A DNA stretch of 64,000 bases from CAYSWV01 sp964434865 (GCA_964434865.1 CAYSWV010000005.1:1-64000), one strand, 5' to 3'. Counted from the first letter of the stretch, positions 53,096-62,311 are shown. Notes: a model not told the origin generated them from the sequence alone. Translations and numbers: made by a program.

Positions 53096-54196
53096 CTAAG
53101 GGTAAACTTGCTTAGCTTGCTGCCAAAGGCTCTCCAAGGTAGCCAATGAAAAGTCGACTAATGATTGGCCTTCGAAATCAGGGTTAGATTGAATCAGTTG
53201 TTCCATATAGCAGAGGCGATTTGTAAAACGCTGATTCATTTGATGTAAGGCTGTTGAAGCATCCAGCCCATACCAACGACCCACATTAACCAGGGTAAAC
53301 AAGAGATCCCCCAGCTCTGCAGACTGTCGCTGCCGGAGTTGAGCTAACTCAGCATCAGGAAGGTTTTCAGTTAGTACTGCTAGAACCTCTCGAAATTCTG
53401 CTTCTTCTTCCTGCACTTTGGCCCATAACGCTTCAACAGTGGGCCACTCAAAGCCTACTTTGGCTACTTTTTTAGAAATCTTTAAAGCTGCCATCAACGG
53501 GGGCAAAGTTTTGGCTTCATGAGCTAACTTTTGCCCTAAACTCACATGCGGTTTTTCAGACTGCTTAATTTGATCCCAGTTTTGATGAACTCGATCTATG
53601 GGTAGGGTTGGGGTCGCTTCGGGTCCAAACACATGAGGATGGCGCCGAATTAACTTATCGACAATCCCACGAGCCACATGACTTAAATCAAAGATCTGGC
53701 TTTCAGCAAAGAGTTGAGATTGCAGGACCACCTGTAGGAGCAAATCCCCTAGTTCTTCTGCAATAGCTTGAGTATCTCCACTTTGAATAGCGGCTACGGT
53801 TTCGTAAGCTTCTTCAATAATGTAAGGAGTTAGGGACTCTGGGGTCTGCTCTCGATCCCAAGGGCAGCCCTGTGGTGATCTGAGCTGAGCCACAATCTCT
53901 GTAAGTCGCTGCAGCTCGGTGAGTGCTGGGTGTTTACTATAAGGGGGACTGTACAAATAGCTAAACTGAGGCAGTGTTTGGGCCTCGTATAGATCAAGCT
54001 GGCCTGGTGTCATCACCAGATTCATCTCAGCTGAAAGCAAACTAATAATATGATCTTTAGCTAGATAACGTTTGAGTACATCTAAAGTTGATGGCGAAGC
54101 ATGCTTTATCAACAGGGCTGGGTACCATCCCACATCATGATAGTGATCCAACTGCTTGGACCAAGTAGGATCATCTCCATCAAGAACTTGTAACAT
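53096..54196 (-). CDS. mazG: Nucleoside triphosphate pyrophosphohydrolase MazG
   Basis: A 366-residue enzyme that hydrolyses NTPs to NMP and pyrophosphate, cleaning the nucleotide pool or lowering stress nucleotides. Two MazG folds are visible: the first with LRSPQGCPWDREQTPESL and EEAYETVAAI plus EELGDLLLQVV (magnesium Glu/Asp), the second with WAKVQEEEAEFREV and AELGDLLFTLVNVGRWYGLD. The first roughly 90 residues (ALLIKHASPSTLDVLKRYLA ...) resemble the end of a tetrapyrrole-methylase-like domain that is fused to MazG in many bacteria, here reduced. The ATG at 54196 is the start. A small membrane protein gene follows. Confidence 0.93.
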   Translation of the reverse strand: MLQVLDGDDPTWSKQLDHYHDVGWYPALLIKHASPSTLDVLKRYLAKDHIISLLSAEMNLVMTPGQLDLYEAQTLPQFSYLYSPPYSKHPALTELQRLTEIVAQLRSPQGCPWDREQTPESLTPYIIEEAYETVAAIQSGDTQAIAEELGDLLLQVVLQSQLFAESQIFDLSHVARGIVDKLIRRHPHVFGPEATPTLPIDRVHQNWDQIKQSEKPHVSLGQKLAHEAKTLPPLMAALKISKKVAKVGFEWPTVEALWAKVQEEEAEFREVLAVLTENLPDAELAQLRQRQSAELGDLLFTLVNVGRWYGLDASTALHQMNQRFTNRLCYMEQLIQSNPDFEGQSLVDFSLATLESLWQQAKQVYP

Positions 54197-54249
54197 TCAC
54201 GTGCTCGATGCCGTCTCTCATGTAGATCAGATCACCCAAATAGTTTACT

Positions 54250-54453
54250 TTAGTGAGCTGGTAACAAACCATAAAGTCGCATCAAGCCCCCTAATTGATC
54301 AAGATCTATAAAGCTGAGCTCTAGCAAGATCATGAGTAGGGGCCCTTTCTGTCGTTTCTGTAGCTTTTTAGCCACGTCAAGCTGAGCCTGGCTGACAATA
54401 CCACTGTCCAGCAGGTATTGCTCTAAGGGAGGAGGAGGAGTTGAATAAATCAT
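54250..54453 (-). CDS. DUF2949 family small protein
   Basis: A 67-residue helical protein: LEQYLLDSGIVSQAQLDVAK, then LLMILLELSFIDLDQLGGLM. The pattern of two helix-loop-helix segments with P(L/M)LMILW-like and LxQL motifs is that of DUF2949, a short family found in cyanobacteria and without a known role. AAAGGA lies 7 bases before the ATG. It is divergent from sipA across about 310 bases in which I see no other gene. Confidence 0.7.
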   Translation of the reverse strand: MIYSTPPPPLEQYLLDSGIVSQAQLDVAKKLQKRQKGPLLMILLELSFIDLDQLGGLMRLYGLLPAH

Positions 54454-54763
54454 AGTGATATCCTTTGTGGTTTAGTCACCCCCTTTTGACAAGGGAAATG
54501 CAAGATTTGTAACTATTCTTAACATTGCTGATATATTCCTGCAAAAGTACAAATACTTACGAAGGCTGAATCAGCTGAAGGGCTAAGAACCTACGGTGAA
54601 ATAATTAAAGCATTAACATCTCTGTTGGATTGTAATTGAGTATTTCCGTAACGTTAAAAATTGCATCAAAGATGCTAGCCCTCTTGTAACAGAAGTTGAC
54701 ACAACGCCAGTCTTCTCAGGTTATGCTATTAAAAATAAGTATTAAGTGTGGAGATCTTTACAA

Positions 54764-55009
54764 GTGGAGCGTTTTGCTGCTGGATCTCTGGTGCGGTTAG
54801 CCCAACAACCCCCATTCCTTAAAACGGCTGATCCGATGCCCATGTTGCGCTCAGCTTCCTGCGTTCAGCTCAACGAAGTGGGACGTGTGATGAGTATCAG
54901 ACCAGCGGGGTACTATGGGGTCAGATTTGTTAACGGTGAGTTTTTGGTTGATCATAAATACCTAGTGTTAGCCTCAGAACATGAAACTAGAGCCAACACT
55001 CAAACCTAA
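54764..55009 (+). CDS. sipA: SipA, NblS-interacting regulatory protein
   Basis: An 81-residue SH3-like protein: FAAGSLVRLAQQPPFLKTAD, then PMPMLR and GRVMSIRPAGYYGVRFVNGE. It matches SipA, which binds and stimulates the NblS (Hik33-type) histidine kinase in the high-light and nutrient-stress response. The family signature is PPYxKTADPMPMLRPP. A GTG at 54764 gives the N-terminus MERFAAGS that aligns best with SipA proteins; no ATG is available. GGAG lies 10 bases upstream. A GTG at 54746 is an alternative. The gene is unlinked to nblS here. Confidence 0.85.
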   Translation: MERFAAGSLVRLAQQPPFLKTADPMPMLRSASCVQLNEVGRVMSIRPAGYYGVRFVNGEFLVDHKYLVLASEHETRANTQT

Positions 55010-55565
55010 GTGACAGGGGTTAAACTTCAAGCCGATCAGAGATAAGTAGCACCTGTTGGTAAAGGACCAATCCGTCAGGTAACCATGGGTCGGAGCTATA
55101 GCCTCAGGCGCCTTCAGCTACATTATTTCAATCAAGAACTGCTTCTTTATCTAAAGATCGAAATCGCGCGGCCTCAAGTCAAGTTTTAATCAAATGTTCA
55201 TAATCTTGAAAGAAGTGGAGACTACTAACTCATTACCCAATGGCGAGTCTTGCTCTGCTCAACTTCACTTGATCCTAGTTTAAAAAGGAACGTGGATGGT
55301 ATCTAAATGGCTGATGAGATGATGAGTGTTGAACATACTGTCTCAAACTGAGTGGGTCTTAAGTTTACCTTAGCTATGCAGTTGTAGTTTTAGATGTGTA
55401 TTCCTGTCAGCGCCCATAGAGGCTGATCTAATAACAGGCAACAGCTATGGGTTACTTTTGTTAAAGTCTGTTAATGTCAAACTTGATAAGCCTAAGAACG
55501 ACGAACCTCACGATGAGGTGTTTTTAGTTCTCAGGCCATTGCTCTCCTAATGAGTTAGAAGACTT
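55010..55565. other. Intergenic region upstream of the ARTO operon
   Basis: About 555 bases without a credible protein gene. Near its end (55505-55526) is a clear hairpin with T-tract. The stretch could carry the tail of the sipA transcript, a small RNA, or a leader of the oxidase operon; none can be demonstrated from sequence. Confidence 0.35.
55505..55526 (+). terminator. Hairpin with T-tract upstream of the oxidase operon
   Basis: ACCTCA and TGAGGT form a perfect 6-pair stem with a CGA loop, followed by GTTTTTAG. It lies 39 bases before the first DUF2231 gene. It may end a transcript from upstream, or be an attenuator of the operon. Confidence 0.5.
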
Positions 55566-56066
55566 ATGCTGGATTACCTACCACCTCTAAACGAGCACAA
55601 TCTCCCCTACCCTGACACCATTCATCCCATTGTGGTTCACTTTGTGATTGCGATGGTGCTATTTGCTGTAGTTTGTGATCTCGTAGGTTACTTAACCCGA
55701 AACTCTCGGTTATATGAGGTCAGTTGGTGGAATATGGTGTTTGCCACGGTGTCTATCTTTATTGCTATTATTTTTGGTCAAATTGAAGCAGGTCTAGCGG
55801 CACCGTATCCAGCCGCAGTTGGAGATCTTAATCTTCACACTCTACTGGGTTGGTCCTTGTCAGGCATCATTGCGGCTATTACGGGCTGGCGTTATGTTAT
55901 TCGAGTCCGGACTGCCGAGACACTACCGCTCTCTTATCTTGGCGTCAATGTCTTTTTAACGCTTTTAGTTGGCTTCCAAATTTATTTAGGTGACAAACTA
56001 GTGTGGATCTATGGGTTGCACACCAGCTCAGTGGTCGAAGCAACGCGGAGTGGACTCTTACCATGA
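55566..56066 (+). CDS. DUF2231 membrane protein (first of pair)
   Basis: A 166-residue membrane protein with four helices. HPIVVHFVIAMVLFAVVCDL contains the HPxxVHF motif, whose histidines (HP..VH) are the hallmark of DUF2231. LNLHTLLGWSLSGIIAAITG and YLGVNVFLTLLVGFQIYLG add further helices. DUF2231 proteins commonly precede cyanobacterial terminal-oxidase operons and may bind haem through the conserved histidines, but this is unproven. It overlaps the next gene by 4 bases (ATGA) and is the first gene of a six-gene operon with the oxidase and GMC oxidoreductase. Confidence 0.85.
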   Translation: MLDYLPPLNEHNLPYPDTIHPIVVHFVIAMVLFAVVCDLVGYLTRNSRLYEVSWWNMVFATVSIFIAIIFGQIEAGLAAPYPAAVGDLNLHTLLGWSLSGIIAAITGWRYVIRVRTAETLPLSYLGVNVFLTLLVGFQIYLGDKLVWIYGLHTSSVVEATRSGLLP

Positions 56067-56713
56067 TGCTTTCAGCGATTCTTTCAGCTACCATGAGGGT
56101 TGCAGTTCTGAGTAATTTGATCAGACCTGATCTAGCAACTGAAGCCAATGGTTTACCCTACAGTATTCCCATTCATCCTAATCTAGTCCATTTAACCTTA
56201 GGCTTATTTATTGTTGCTATTGCCTTTGATATTGTTGGGGTTTTATTCCCCCTGGAAAAACCTGTGTTCAAATTTCTGGCGATTCCAGCCACGCGCTCCA
56301 ACTTATTTGATGTGGGCTGGTACAACATGGTAGCGGCGGCTACTACGACCTTTTTTACAGTTGCAGCTGGCTTCTTTGAAATTTTGCTGGCTGATCCACC
56401 GGCGGATGTGATTAGTCCCTGGGGGCTGGATGCGATGACCACTATGCTTTGGCATGGAGTCGGAGGTGTCGTCCTTTTAGCCTTGATCGTAGGTATGACC
56501 GTATGGAGAGGGTTCCAGCGATATGTGTGGCGACAAGATCGATCTCAGCAGGTCCAGTGGAGCTATCTAGCTGTTGGCCTAGGTATTTTTGCTTTAATGT
56601 TTGCTCATGGCACATTAGGGGCTCACTTGGGGAGTGACTTTGGCTTACATGTAACGGCAGATCGACTCTTACGAGCAGGTAGTGATCCCAATGGTTTATT
56701 GAAATCGTTTTAA
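56063..56713 (+). CDS. DUF2231 membrane protein (second of pair)
   Basis: A 216-residue relative of the previous product. It starts MMLSAILSATMRVAVLSNLI at the ATG overlapping the upstream stop. IPIHPNLVHLTLGLFIVAIA carries the HPxxVH motif, and four to five helices follow, including LHGLG-like MLWHGVGGVVLLALIVGMTV. The two DUF2231 proteins probably arose by duplication and are likely to form a complex at the membrane. The spacing to ctaC is 18 bases, so this is one transcript. Confidence 0.85.
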   Translation: MMLSAILSATMRVAVLSNLIRPDLATEANGLPYSIPIHPNLVHLTLGLFIVAIAFDIVGVLFPLEKPVFKFLAIPATRSNLFDVGWYNMVAAATTTFFTVAAGFFEILLADPPADVISPWGLDAMTTMLWHGVGGVVLLALIVGMTVWRGFQRYVWRQDRSQQVQWSYLAVGLGIFALMFAHGTLGAHLGSDFGLHVTADRLLRAGSDPNGLLKSF

Positions 56714-56731
56714 AGTAGATGAGGAAGCCTC

Positions 56732-57655
56732 ATGACCAGATGGCGTACATTTTTGATCCTAGGACTTCTAGCTATTGGCTTGGCTTTGATTAGTCTTTGG
56801 GTGGGTCAGCAAGCTTACACCTGGATGCCACCCCAAGCCTCATCGGAGTCTGTCTTGGTTGATAACTTATTTAGTTTTTTAGTCACGATCGGGACCTTCA
56901 TCTTTTTAGGTGTCACGGGGACTCTGGCCTATTCTGTATTATTCCAACAAGCGGGCAAATATGAAGTGGGAGATGGTCCTCCGATTGAAGGCAATATTAC
57001 GTTGGAAGTGGTTTGGACTGCTATCCCCTTGATTTTAGTCATCTGGATCGGGGTTTACAGCTATCAAATTTATGACCAGATGGGCATCTTAGGACCAGGC
57101 GCTCATGTGCATTGGGGTATGACCTCAGCTGCAGCAGCAACATCAGATCAAGAGAACACAGCTTCCACTCCAACCTTGGTAGATGTCTATGCTAGACAGT
57201 GGGCGTGGGAGTTTTTCTATCCCAACCACCACATCAACAGTACTGAACTCCATGTTCCTGTCAATCAACGGGTATCCTTACATTTAATCTCAGAAGATGT
57301 GATCCATGGGCTTTACATCCCGGCCTTTCGAGTGAAGCAAGATGTCATTCCAGGGCGAGAGATTGACTTTGAATTTACACCCACTCGAGCAGGTCGCTAC
57401 CGTTTGAGAGACTCTGACTACAGTGGTACCTACTTTGCTGCGAATCAAACCTATGTGGTTGTGGAGTCATCGGATGCGTATCAGCACTGGTTAGCGATGT
57501 CCGCGCAGTCATCCCCTGTCCCCGCAGCTAATCGCGCCTTTGACGAATACAATGAAGCCGCAACTAATCCTATCAGCTTGGGGTGGGCCTCTGTAGAACC
57601 GGCGCCGGCCCCGATTGTAAACTTCGACAGCCCCGTGGAGGAGGTTTATGAGTAA
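56732..57655 (+). CDS. ctaC: Terminal oxidase subunit II, CuA-less (ARTO type)
   Basis: A 307-residue subunit II. Two membrane helices (about 5-30 and 45-65, with a further hydrophobic IPLILVIWIGV segment near 100) precede the cupredoxin domain (VDVYARQWAWEFFYPN, SEDVIHGLYIPAFRVKQDVI, PGREIDFEFTPTRAGRYRLR). In cytochrome c oxidases the CuA loop is CxEYCGxxHxxM. Here the corresponding segment is DSDYSGTYFAAN: both cysteines, the second histidine and the methionine are gone. Such loss is the mark of the cyanobacterial alternative respiratory terminal oxidase (ARTO), thought to be a quinol-type oxidase. Its stop overlaps ctaD by 8 bases. The product is probably a lipid-bilayer protein of thylakoid or plasma membrane. 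Confidence 0.9.
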   Translation: MTRWRTFLILGLLAIGLALISLWVGQQAYTWMPPQASSESVLVDNLFSFLVTIGTFIFLGVTGTLAYSVLFQQAGKYEVGDGPPIEGNITLEVVWTAIPLILVIWIGVYSYQIYDQMGILGPGAHVHWGMTSAAAATSDQENTASTPTLVDVYARQWAWEFFYPNHHINSTELHVPVNQRVSLHLISEDVIHGLYIPAFRVKQDVIPGREIDFEFTPTRAGRYRLRDSDYSGTYFAANQTYVVVESSDAYQHWLAMSAQSSPVPAANRAFDEYNEAATNPISLGWASVEPAPAPIVNFDSPVEEVYE

Positions 57656-59333
57656 CGTAACGTTAGAGTCACAAACAGCTAACAACGATCAGCCTCAGCC
57701 AGACCCTTCCCACAACTGGCGACGTTTTTTTAGCTTTAGCACCGATCACAAAGTCATTGGGATTCAGTACATTGTGACTGCTTTTGTCTTTTTTCTGATC
57801 GGTGGTCTGTTGGCCATGATTATGCGCGGTGAGCTCATCACCCCAGAGGCTGATTTGGTGGATCGGACAGTCTACAACGCCTTATTCACAATGCATGGCA
57901 CCATCATGCTGTTTATGTGGACGTTTCCGGTTCTGAATGGACTGGCCAATTACTTAGTCCCCTTGATGATTGGGGCACGTGATATGGCATTTCCTCGATT
58001 AAATGCCCTGGCTTTCTGGCTAGTGCCGGTGTTTGGCTTGATTCTGATGGCCAGTTTCTTGGTACCTGGTGGCCCCTCGCAATCAGGGTGGTGGGCTTAT
58101 CCTCCGGTTAGTCTGCAAAATCCTACAGGTCACTTGATCAATGGTCAGTTTCTTTGGTTACTAGCAGTGGCCTTATCGGGGATCTCTTCCATTATGGGAG
58201 CCGTTAACATCGTCACCACGATTTTTCGCATGCGTGCCCCTGGAATGGGATGGTTTCGGATGCCAGCTTTTGTCTGGACCGTGATGAGTGCTCAGATCAT
58301 CCAACTGTTCGGGCTACCTGCCTTAACTGCTGGAGCTGTGATGTTGTTGTTTGATCTGACAGTGGGGACTAGCTTTTTTGATCCAGCGGGTGGGGGTGAT
58401 CCTGTGCTGTACCAGCATTTTTTCTGGTTCTATTCTCATCCAGCTGTTTATGTAATCATTTTGCCTATTTTTGGCATCTTTTCAGAGATCTTTCCTGTCT
58501 ATGCCCGTAAGCCTTTATTTGGTTACAAGGTTGTGGTGATCTCGTCCACGATTATTACGGGGTTGAGTGGTGTGGTGTGGGTGCATCACATGTTTGCCAG
58601 TGGCACACCCGGTTGGATGCGAATGCTCTTTATGTTCTCAACTATGCTGATCTCGGTACCCACTGGGATTAAGGTCTTTGCGTGGGTTGCGACTGTTTGG
58701 GGAGGGCGACTGCGGTTGACTTCAGCCATGCTATTTGGCTTGGGGGGGCTAGTGATGTTTTTGTTTGCAGGCATTACTGGCATCATGTTAGCGGCAGTTC
58801 CCTTTGATATTCATGTGAATAATACCTACTTTGTGGTTGGACACTTTCACTATGTGATCTATGGGGCCACGGTCATGGGAGTTTATGCTGCCATCTATCA
58901 TTGGTTCCCCAAAATGACAGGCCGGATGTACTACGAAGGTCTGGGTAAACTGCACTTTGCTTTAACCTTTATCGGAGCCAATCTAAACTTTTTCCCCATG
59001 CACCCTCTAGGATTACAAGGTATGCCCCGCCGGGTGGCCTCTTATGATCCTGAATTTGCCTACTGGAACGTGATCGCTAGTGTGGGGGGATTCTTGCTAG
59101 GGGTATCGGTTCTCCCCTTTATTCTCAATATGCTGAGTTCTTGGAGCTTAGGTCAGAAAGCCACCGACAATCCTTGGCAAGCCATCGGCCTAGAGTGGTT
59201 GGTCTCATCGCCACCCCCTGAGGAAAACTTTGAGGATATTCCTATCGTAGTTTCTAAGCCCTATACCTACGGATCTGATGAACCATTAGTGTCTAACCAT
59301 CCAGCAGGGGAATTAGCCAGTGAGTACAGCTAA
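57648..59333 (+). CDS. ctaD: Terminal oxidase subunit I (haem-copper), A2-like
   Basis: A 561-residue haem-copper oxidase subunit with 12 helices. Low-spin haem ligand in FTMHGTIMLFMW, CuB/tyrosine motif in FWFYSHPAVYVIIL, CuB histidines in VWVHHMFASG, and the haem a3/a pair in VGHFHYVIYG. The helix VI motif reads YSHPAVY rather than GHPEVY, so the D-channel glutamate is replaced and a Tyr-Ser pair sits before the His-Pro; this is the A2 subtype of proton pathway. Overlaps with ctaC (8 bases) and ctaE (14 bases) indicate one transcript. It reduces oxygen to water in the respiratory chain, probably with quinol as donor, given subunit II. Confidence 0.95.
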   Translation: MSNVTLESQTANNDQPQPDPSHNWRRFFSFSTDHKVIGIQYIVTAFVFFLIGGLLAMIMRGELITPEADLVDRTVYNALFTMHGTIMLFMWTFPVLNGLANYLVPLMIGARDMAFPRLNALAFWLVPVFGLILMASFLVPGGPSQSGWWAYPPVSLQNPTGHLINGQFLWLLAVALSGISSIMGAVNIVTTIFRMRAPGMGWFRMPAFVWTVMSAQIIQLFGLPALTAGAVMLLFDLTVGTSFFDPAGGGDPVLYQHFFWFYSHPAVYVIILPIFGIFSEIFPVYARKPLFGYKVVVISSTIITGLSGVVWVHHMFASGTPGWMRMLFMFSTMLISVPTGIKVFAWVATVWGGRLRLTSAMLFGLGGLVMFLFAGITGIMLAAVPFDIHVNNTYFVVGHFHYVIYGATVMGVYAAIYHWFPKMTGRMYYEGLGKLHFALTFIGANLNFFPMHPLGLQGMPRRVASYDPEFAYWNVIASVGGFLLGVSVLPFILNMLSSWSLGQKATDNPWQAIGLEWLVSSPPPEENFEDIPIVVSKPYTYGSDEPLVSNHPAGELASEYS

Positions 59334-59925
59334 CTTAGATACAACTTCAACCCAGCCCCAAGAAGCTCAGGCCCATACTCATGAAGCTGATCACCGCATG
59401 TTTGGGTTTATTGTGTTTCTATTGTCAGAGAGTGTGATCTTTCTAAGCTTTTTTGCTGGCTATATTGTCTACAAAACCAATGCTACTGAATGGCTACCGG
59501 TAGGTGTAGAGGGATTGGAGATTCGAGCACCATTGATCAATACTGTTGTGCTAGTTTCTAGCAGTCTAGTGATCTACCTGGCAGAGCGCTTTTTACATCG
59601 AGATCAACTTTGGGGGTTTCGCGCCTTTTGGCTGCTAACGATGCTCATGGGTGGATACTTCTTATATGGTCAGGCTTTGGAATGGATGGAACTTCCCTTT
59701 GGGTTTACGTCAGGTGTATTTGGGGGTAGTTTCTATTTACTGACGGGCTTCCACGGTCTGCATGTGCTGACTGGAGTATTGTTGCAAAGTGTCATGCTAG
59801 GGCGTTCCTTTCTACCAGGTAACTATGATGGGGGTGAGTTTGGTGTCGCCTCAACATCCCTATTCTGGCATTTTGTGGATGTGATCTGGATTATCTTATT
59901 TGTTCTCATCTACGTTTGGCAGTAG
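59320..59925 (+). CDS. ctaE: Terminal oxidase subunit III
   Basis: A 201-residue subunit III with five helices. The motif FLLSESVIFLSFFAGYIVYK carries the conserved glutamate in the first helix, and FYLLTGFHGLHVLTGVLLQS and FWHFVDVIWIILFVLIYVW are the family's last helices. The start is a GTG at 59320 inside the end of ctaD. Subunit III stabilises the oxidase and its proton uptake. The stop is 9 bases before the GMC oxidoreductase start, so that gene belongs to the same transcript. Confidence 0.93.
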   Translation: MSTANLDTTSTQPQEAQAHTHEADHRMFGFIVFLLSESVIFLSFFAGYIVYKTNATEWLPVGVEGLEIRAPLINTVVLVSSSLVIYLAERFLHRDQLWGFRAFWLLTMLMGGYFLYGQALEWMELPFGFTSGVFGGSFYLLTGFHGLHVLTGVLLQSVMLGRSFLPGNYDGGEFGVASTSLFWHFVDVIWIILFVLIYVWQ

Positions 59926-59934
59926 GAGACTCCC

Positions 59935-61449
59935 ATGATTATTGATGATCAGCACTATGATGTCATTATTATTGGCAGTGGGGCCGGGGGTGGCACATTA
60001 GCTCACAAGTTAGCTCATGCCGGGAAGCAGATCTTAATTCTGGAACGAGGCGACTTTATGCCACTGTCCGAGCAAAACCGGACTAATGTGGATGTGTTTA
60101 AACGTGAGCGCTATCACGCCCCTGAGCAGTGGTATGACCAAGTGGGTGAGCCATTTTCACCTCAAACCAACTATGCCATTGGTGGTAATACCAAAATTTA
60201 TGGTGCCACCTTAATGCGTATGCGTTCCCGTGATTTTGAAGCTGTACCTTGTCAACAGGGCCTCTCACCTCAATGGGAACTTAGCTACGCTGATTTTGAA
60301 CCCTACTACACAGCAGCCGAACAGCTCTACCAGGTTCATGGCAGTACAGACCAAGATCCGAGTGAACCTTTTCATAGTCAGGCCTATCCCTATCCAGCCC
60401 CAGATCATGATCTGTGTATGCAAGCTGTAATTGCGGCTTTGGGACATCAAGCTTTACATCCGGCGGCTTTACCTCTATCTTTGACTCGTCAAGCTGGCGA
60501 TCCCACTGGAGATGCAGAAGTTTTTGGGATTCAGCCGATTTTGTCACTAGACAATGTCACGCTCAAAACAGGGGCCCTAGTCACTTACTTACATACTAAC
60601 CCTTCAGGGCAGGTAGTGAAGGCTGTCGAAGCCACTATTGGCAACCAAGACTGGTTATTTTCGGGTGATATTGTGGTTTTGGCTTGTGGAGCTATCAACT
60701 CAGCCGCTCTGTTGTTAAAGTCAGCTAACGATAGGCATCCCCACGGCTTAGCTAATAGTAGTGATCAGGTGGGTCGCAATCTCATGAAGCATCAGATGAG
60801 CGCTGTGGTTCAGCTTAGTACTGAGACCAACTCTGGCACTTTTCCTCGTAGCGTCAGTATCAATGATTATTACTGGGGTGATCAAAACTATGACTATCCC
60901 ATGGGCCATATTCAAAATACAGGGGGGTTATTGCAAGACGTTATTTTCGCAGAGTCACCTCCTGTCCTGTCTCTACTAGCTAAGGTCTTACCTGGATTTG
61001 GCTTAAAGCAACTAGCTTATCGTTCGATTGGCTGGTGGGTCCAAACTGAGGTTCTACCTGATCCTAACAACCGAGTGCTCTGGGATAAGTCCAAATTACG
61101 AGTAGAGTTTACCCCCAACAATACTGAAGCTCATGATCGACTCGTTGTTCGCTGGATTGACATTCTGCAGTCTGTGGAAAAACAAATTAAAGGCTTCCAT
61201 GCTGGTGGTCTTCACCCCCGTGGCGAAGCTCCTATCCAAGTCGTTGCCCATCAATGTGGCACCTGTAGGTTTGGTACTGATAGGACTCAATCCGTACTGA
61301 ATCTAGAGTGTCAGGCGCATGAGATCGATAACCTTTATGTCGTTGATAGTAGTTTTTTCCCCTCTTGTCCCAGTGTTAGCCCGGCCTTAACGGTCATTGC
61401 TAATGCATTGCGGGTGGGAGATCACTTAATTACGCGGTTAGAGGGGTGA
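59935..61449 (+). CDS. GMC-type FAD oxidoreductase at end of ARTO operon
   Basis: A 504-residue glucose-methanol-choline family flavoenzyme. The FAD-binding motif is YDVIIIGSGAGGGTLAHKLA followed by ILERGDF. Then comes YAIGGNTKIYGATLMRMR and, near the end, the active-site His region VVAHQCGTCRFGTD and VDSSFFPSCPSVSPALTVIA. It has no signal peptide or membrane helix, so it is cytoplasmic or peripheral. It is 9 bases after ctaE, so it probably feeds electrons from an alcohol, sugar or aldehyde to the quinone pool or oxidase. The substrate cannot be predicted, and the link to the oxidase is inferred from operon structure. Confidence 0.85.
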   Translation: MIIDDQHYDVIIIGSGAGGGTLAHKLAHAGKQILILERGDFMPLSEQNRTNVDVFKRERYHAPEQWYDQVGEPFSPQTNYAIGGNTKIYGATLMRMRSRDFEAVPCQQGLSPQWELSYADFEPYYTAAEQLYQVHGSTDQDPSEPFHSQAYPYPAPDHDLCMQAVIAALGHQALHPAALPLSLTRQAGDPTGDAEVFGIQPILSLDNVTLKTGALVTYLHTNPSGQVVKAVEATIGNQDWLFSGDIVVLACGAINSAALLLKSANDRHPHGLANSSDQVGRNLMKHQMSAVVQLSTETNSGTFPRSVSINDYYWGDQNYDYPMGHIQNTGGLLQDVIFAESPPVLSLLAKVLPGFGLKQLAYRSIGWWVQTEVLPDPNNRVLWDKSKLRVEFTPNNTEAHDRLVVRWIDILQSVEKQIKGFHAGGLHPRGEAPIQVVAHQCGTCRFGTDRTQSVLNLECQAHEIDNLYVVDSSFFPSCPSVSPALTVIANALRVGDHLITRLEG

Positions 61450-61496
61450 CTCCCAATACCGGATCGTTATAGCACCATCTGATAAAGGCTTGACTG

Positions 61497-62264
61497 ATGT
61501 TTTGGTTAGTGGGCGGAACGTCTGAGAGTGTAACCCTAGCTCAGCAATTAACAGAAAAAGGCTATACATGGATTGCTACGGTAGCGACAACTCAGGCCAT
61601 CAAGCTCTATCAAAGGCTATCAGGTCAAGTTCTCGCCGGGCGTTTGAATTCTAACACTGTCCATGAGTTTATGGAGTATTACGCCATTCAAGGTGTCATT
61701 GATGCGTCCCATCCCTTTGCCAGTGAAATCTCTAACTTGGCGATTCAAGCGGCACAAACGCGCCAGATACCTTATTACCGGTTTGAACGAGACCGAGTCG
61801 ACTTTAACTCTGAAGCTTCAAACCTTACTCTGTTGCCAACACTACTTGATGTCTTATCAGAGCAGTATTTAAAGGATCAGCGTGTTCTACTGACGGTTGG
61901 CGTTAAGGCCTTACCCCTATTTCAACCTTGGCGATCGGTATCCAATCTATGGGCTAGGGTATTACCCTCATCCGCTGTTCTAGCGCAGGAGCATGGATTT
62001 TCTCAGGAGCAGCTGATTTTAAGTCGAGGGCCGATGTCACTAGACACTGAAGTAAAACTTTGGCAAAACCTTCAAATTACTAGTGTTGTTACCAAAGCTT
62101 CTGGGATCGCAGGTGGCCTGACAGTTAAGCTGAAAGCCGCACAGCAGCTGGGAACCCACTTGATAGTGATCGACCGGCCCTCTATTCATTACCCCTTTAA
62201 AGCCAATAATCTGCAGACTATCCTGGATGAATACACTAAGTTATCTGTGGTGGAGAGTGATTGA
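61497..62264 (+). CDS. cobK: Precorrin-6A reductase
   Basis: A 255-residue NADPH-dependent reductase of cobalamin synthesis that converts precorrin-6A (cobalt-precorrin-6A) to the 6B form. The nucleotide-binding start is FWLVGGTSESVTLAQQLTEK. ATVATTQAIKLY, VIDASHPFASEISNLAIQAA (the DATHPFA-type motif) and PYYRFERDRVDF follow, then VLLTVGVKALPLF and TKASGIAGGLTVKLKAAQQL. The ATG at 61497 follows the GMC stop by 47 bases, so it may be read through from the ARTO transcript or separately. No other cob gene is visible. It is convergent with the FHA gene. Confidence 0.92.
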   Translation: MFWLVGGTSESVTLAQQLTEKGYTWIATVATTQAIKLYQRLSGQVLAGRLNSNTVHEFMEYYAIQGVIDASHPFASEISNLAIQAAQTRQIPYYRFERDRVDFNSEASNLTLLPTLLDVLSEQYLKDQRVLLTVGVKALPLFQPWRSVSNLWARVLPSSAVLAQEHGFSQEQLILSRGPMSLDTEVKLWQNLQITSVVTKASGIAGGLTVKLKAAQQLGTHLIVIDRPSIHYPFKANNLQTILDEYTKLSVVESD

Positions 62265-62311
62265 AAGGTAGTATAATAAGGATCTAACTTAACGTAAACT
62301 TGTCACTGCTC

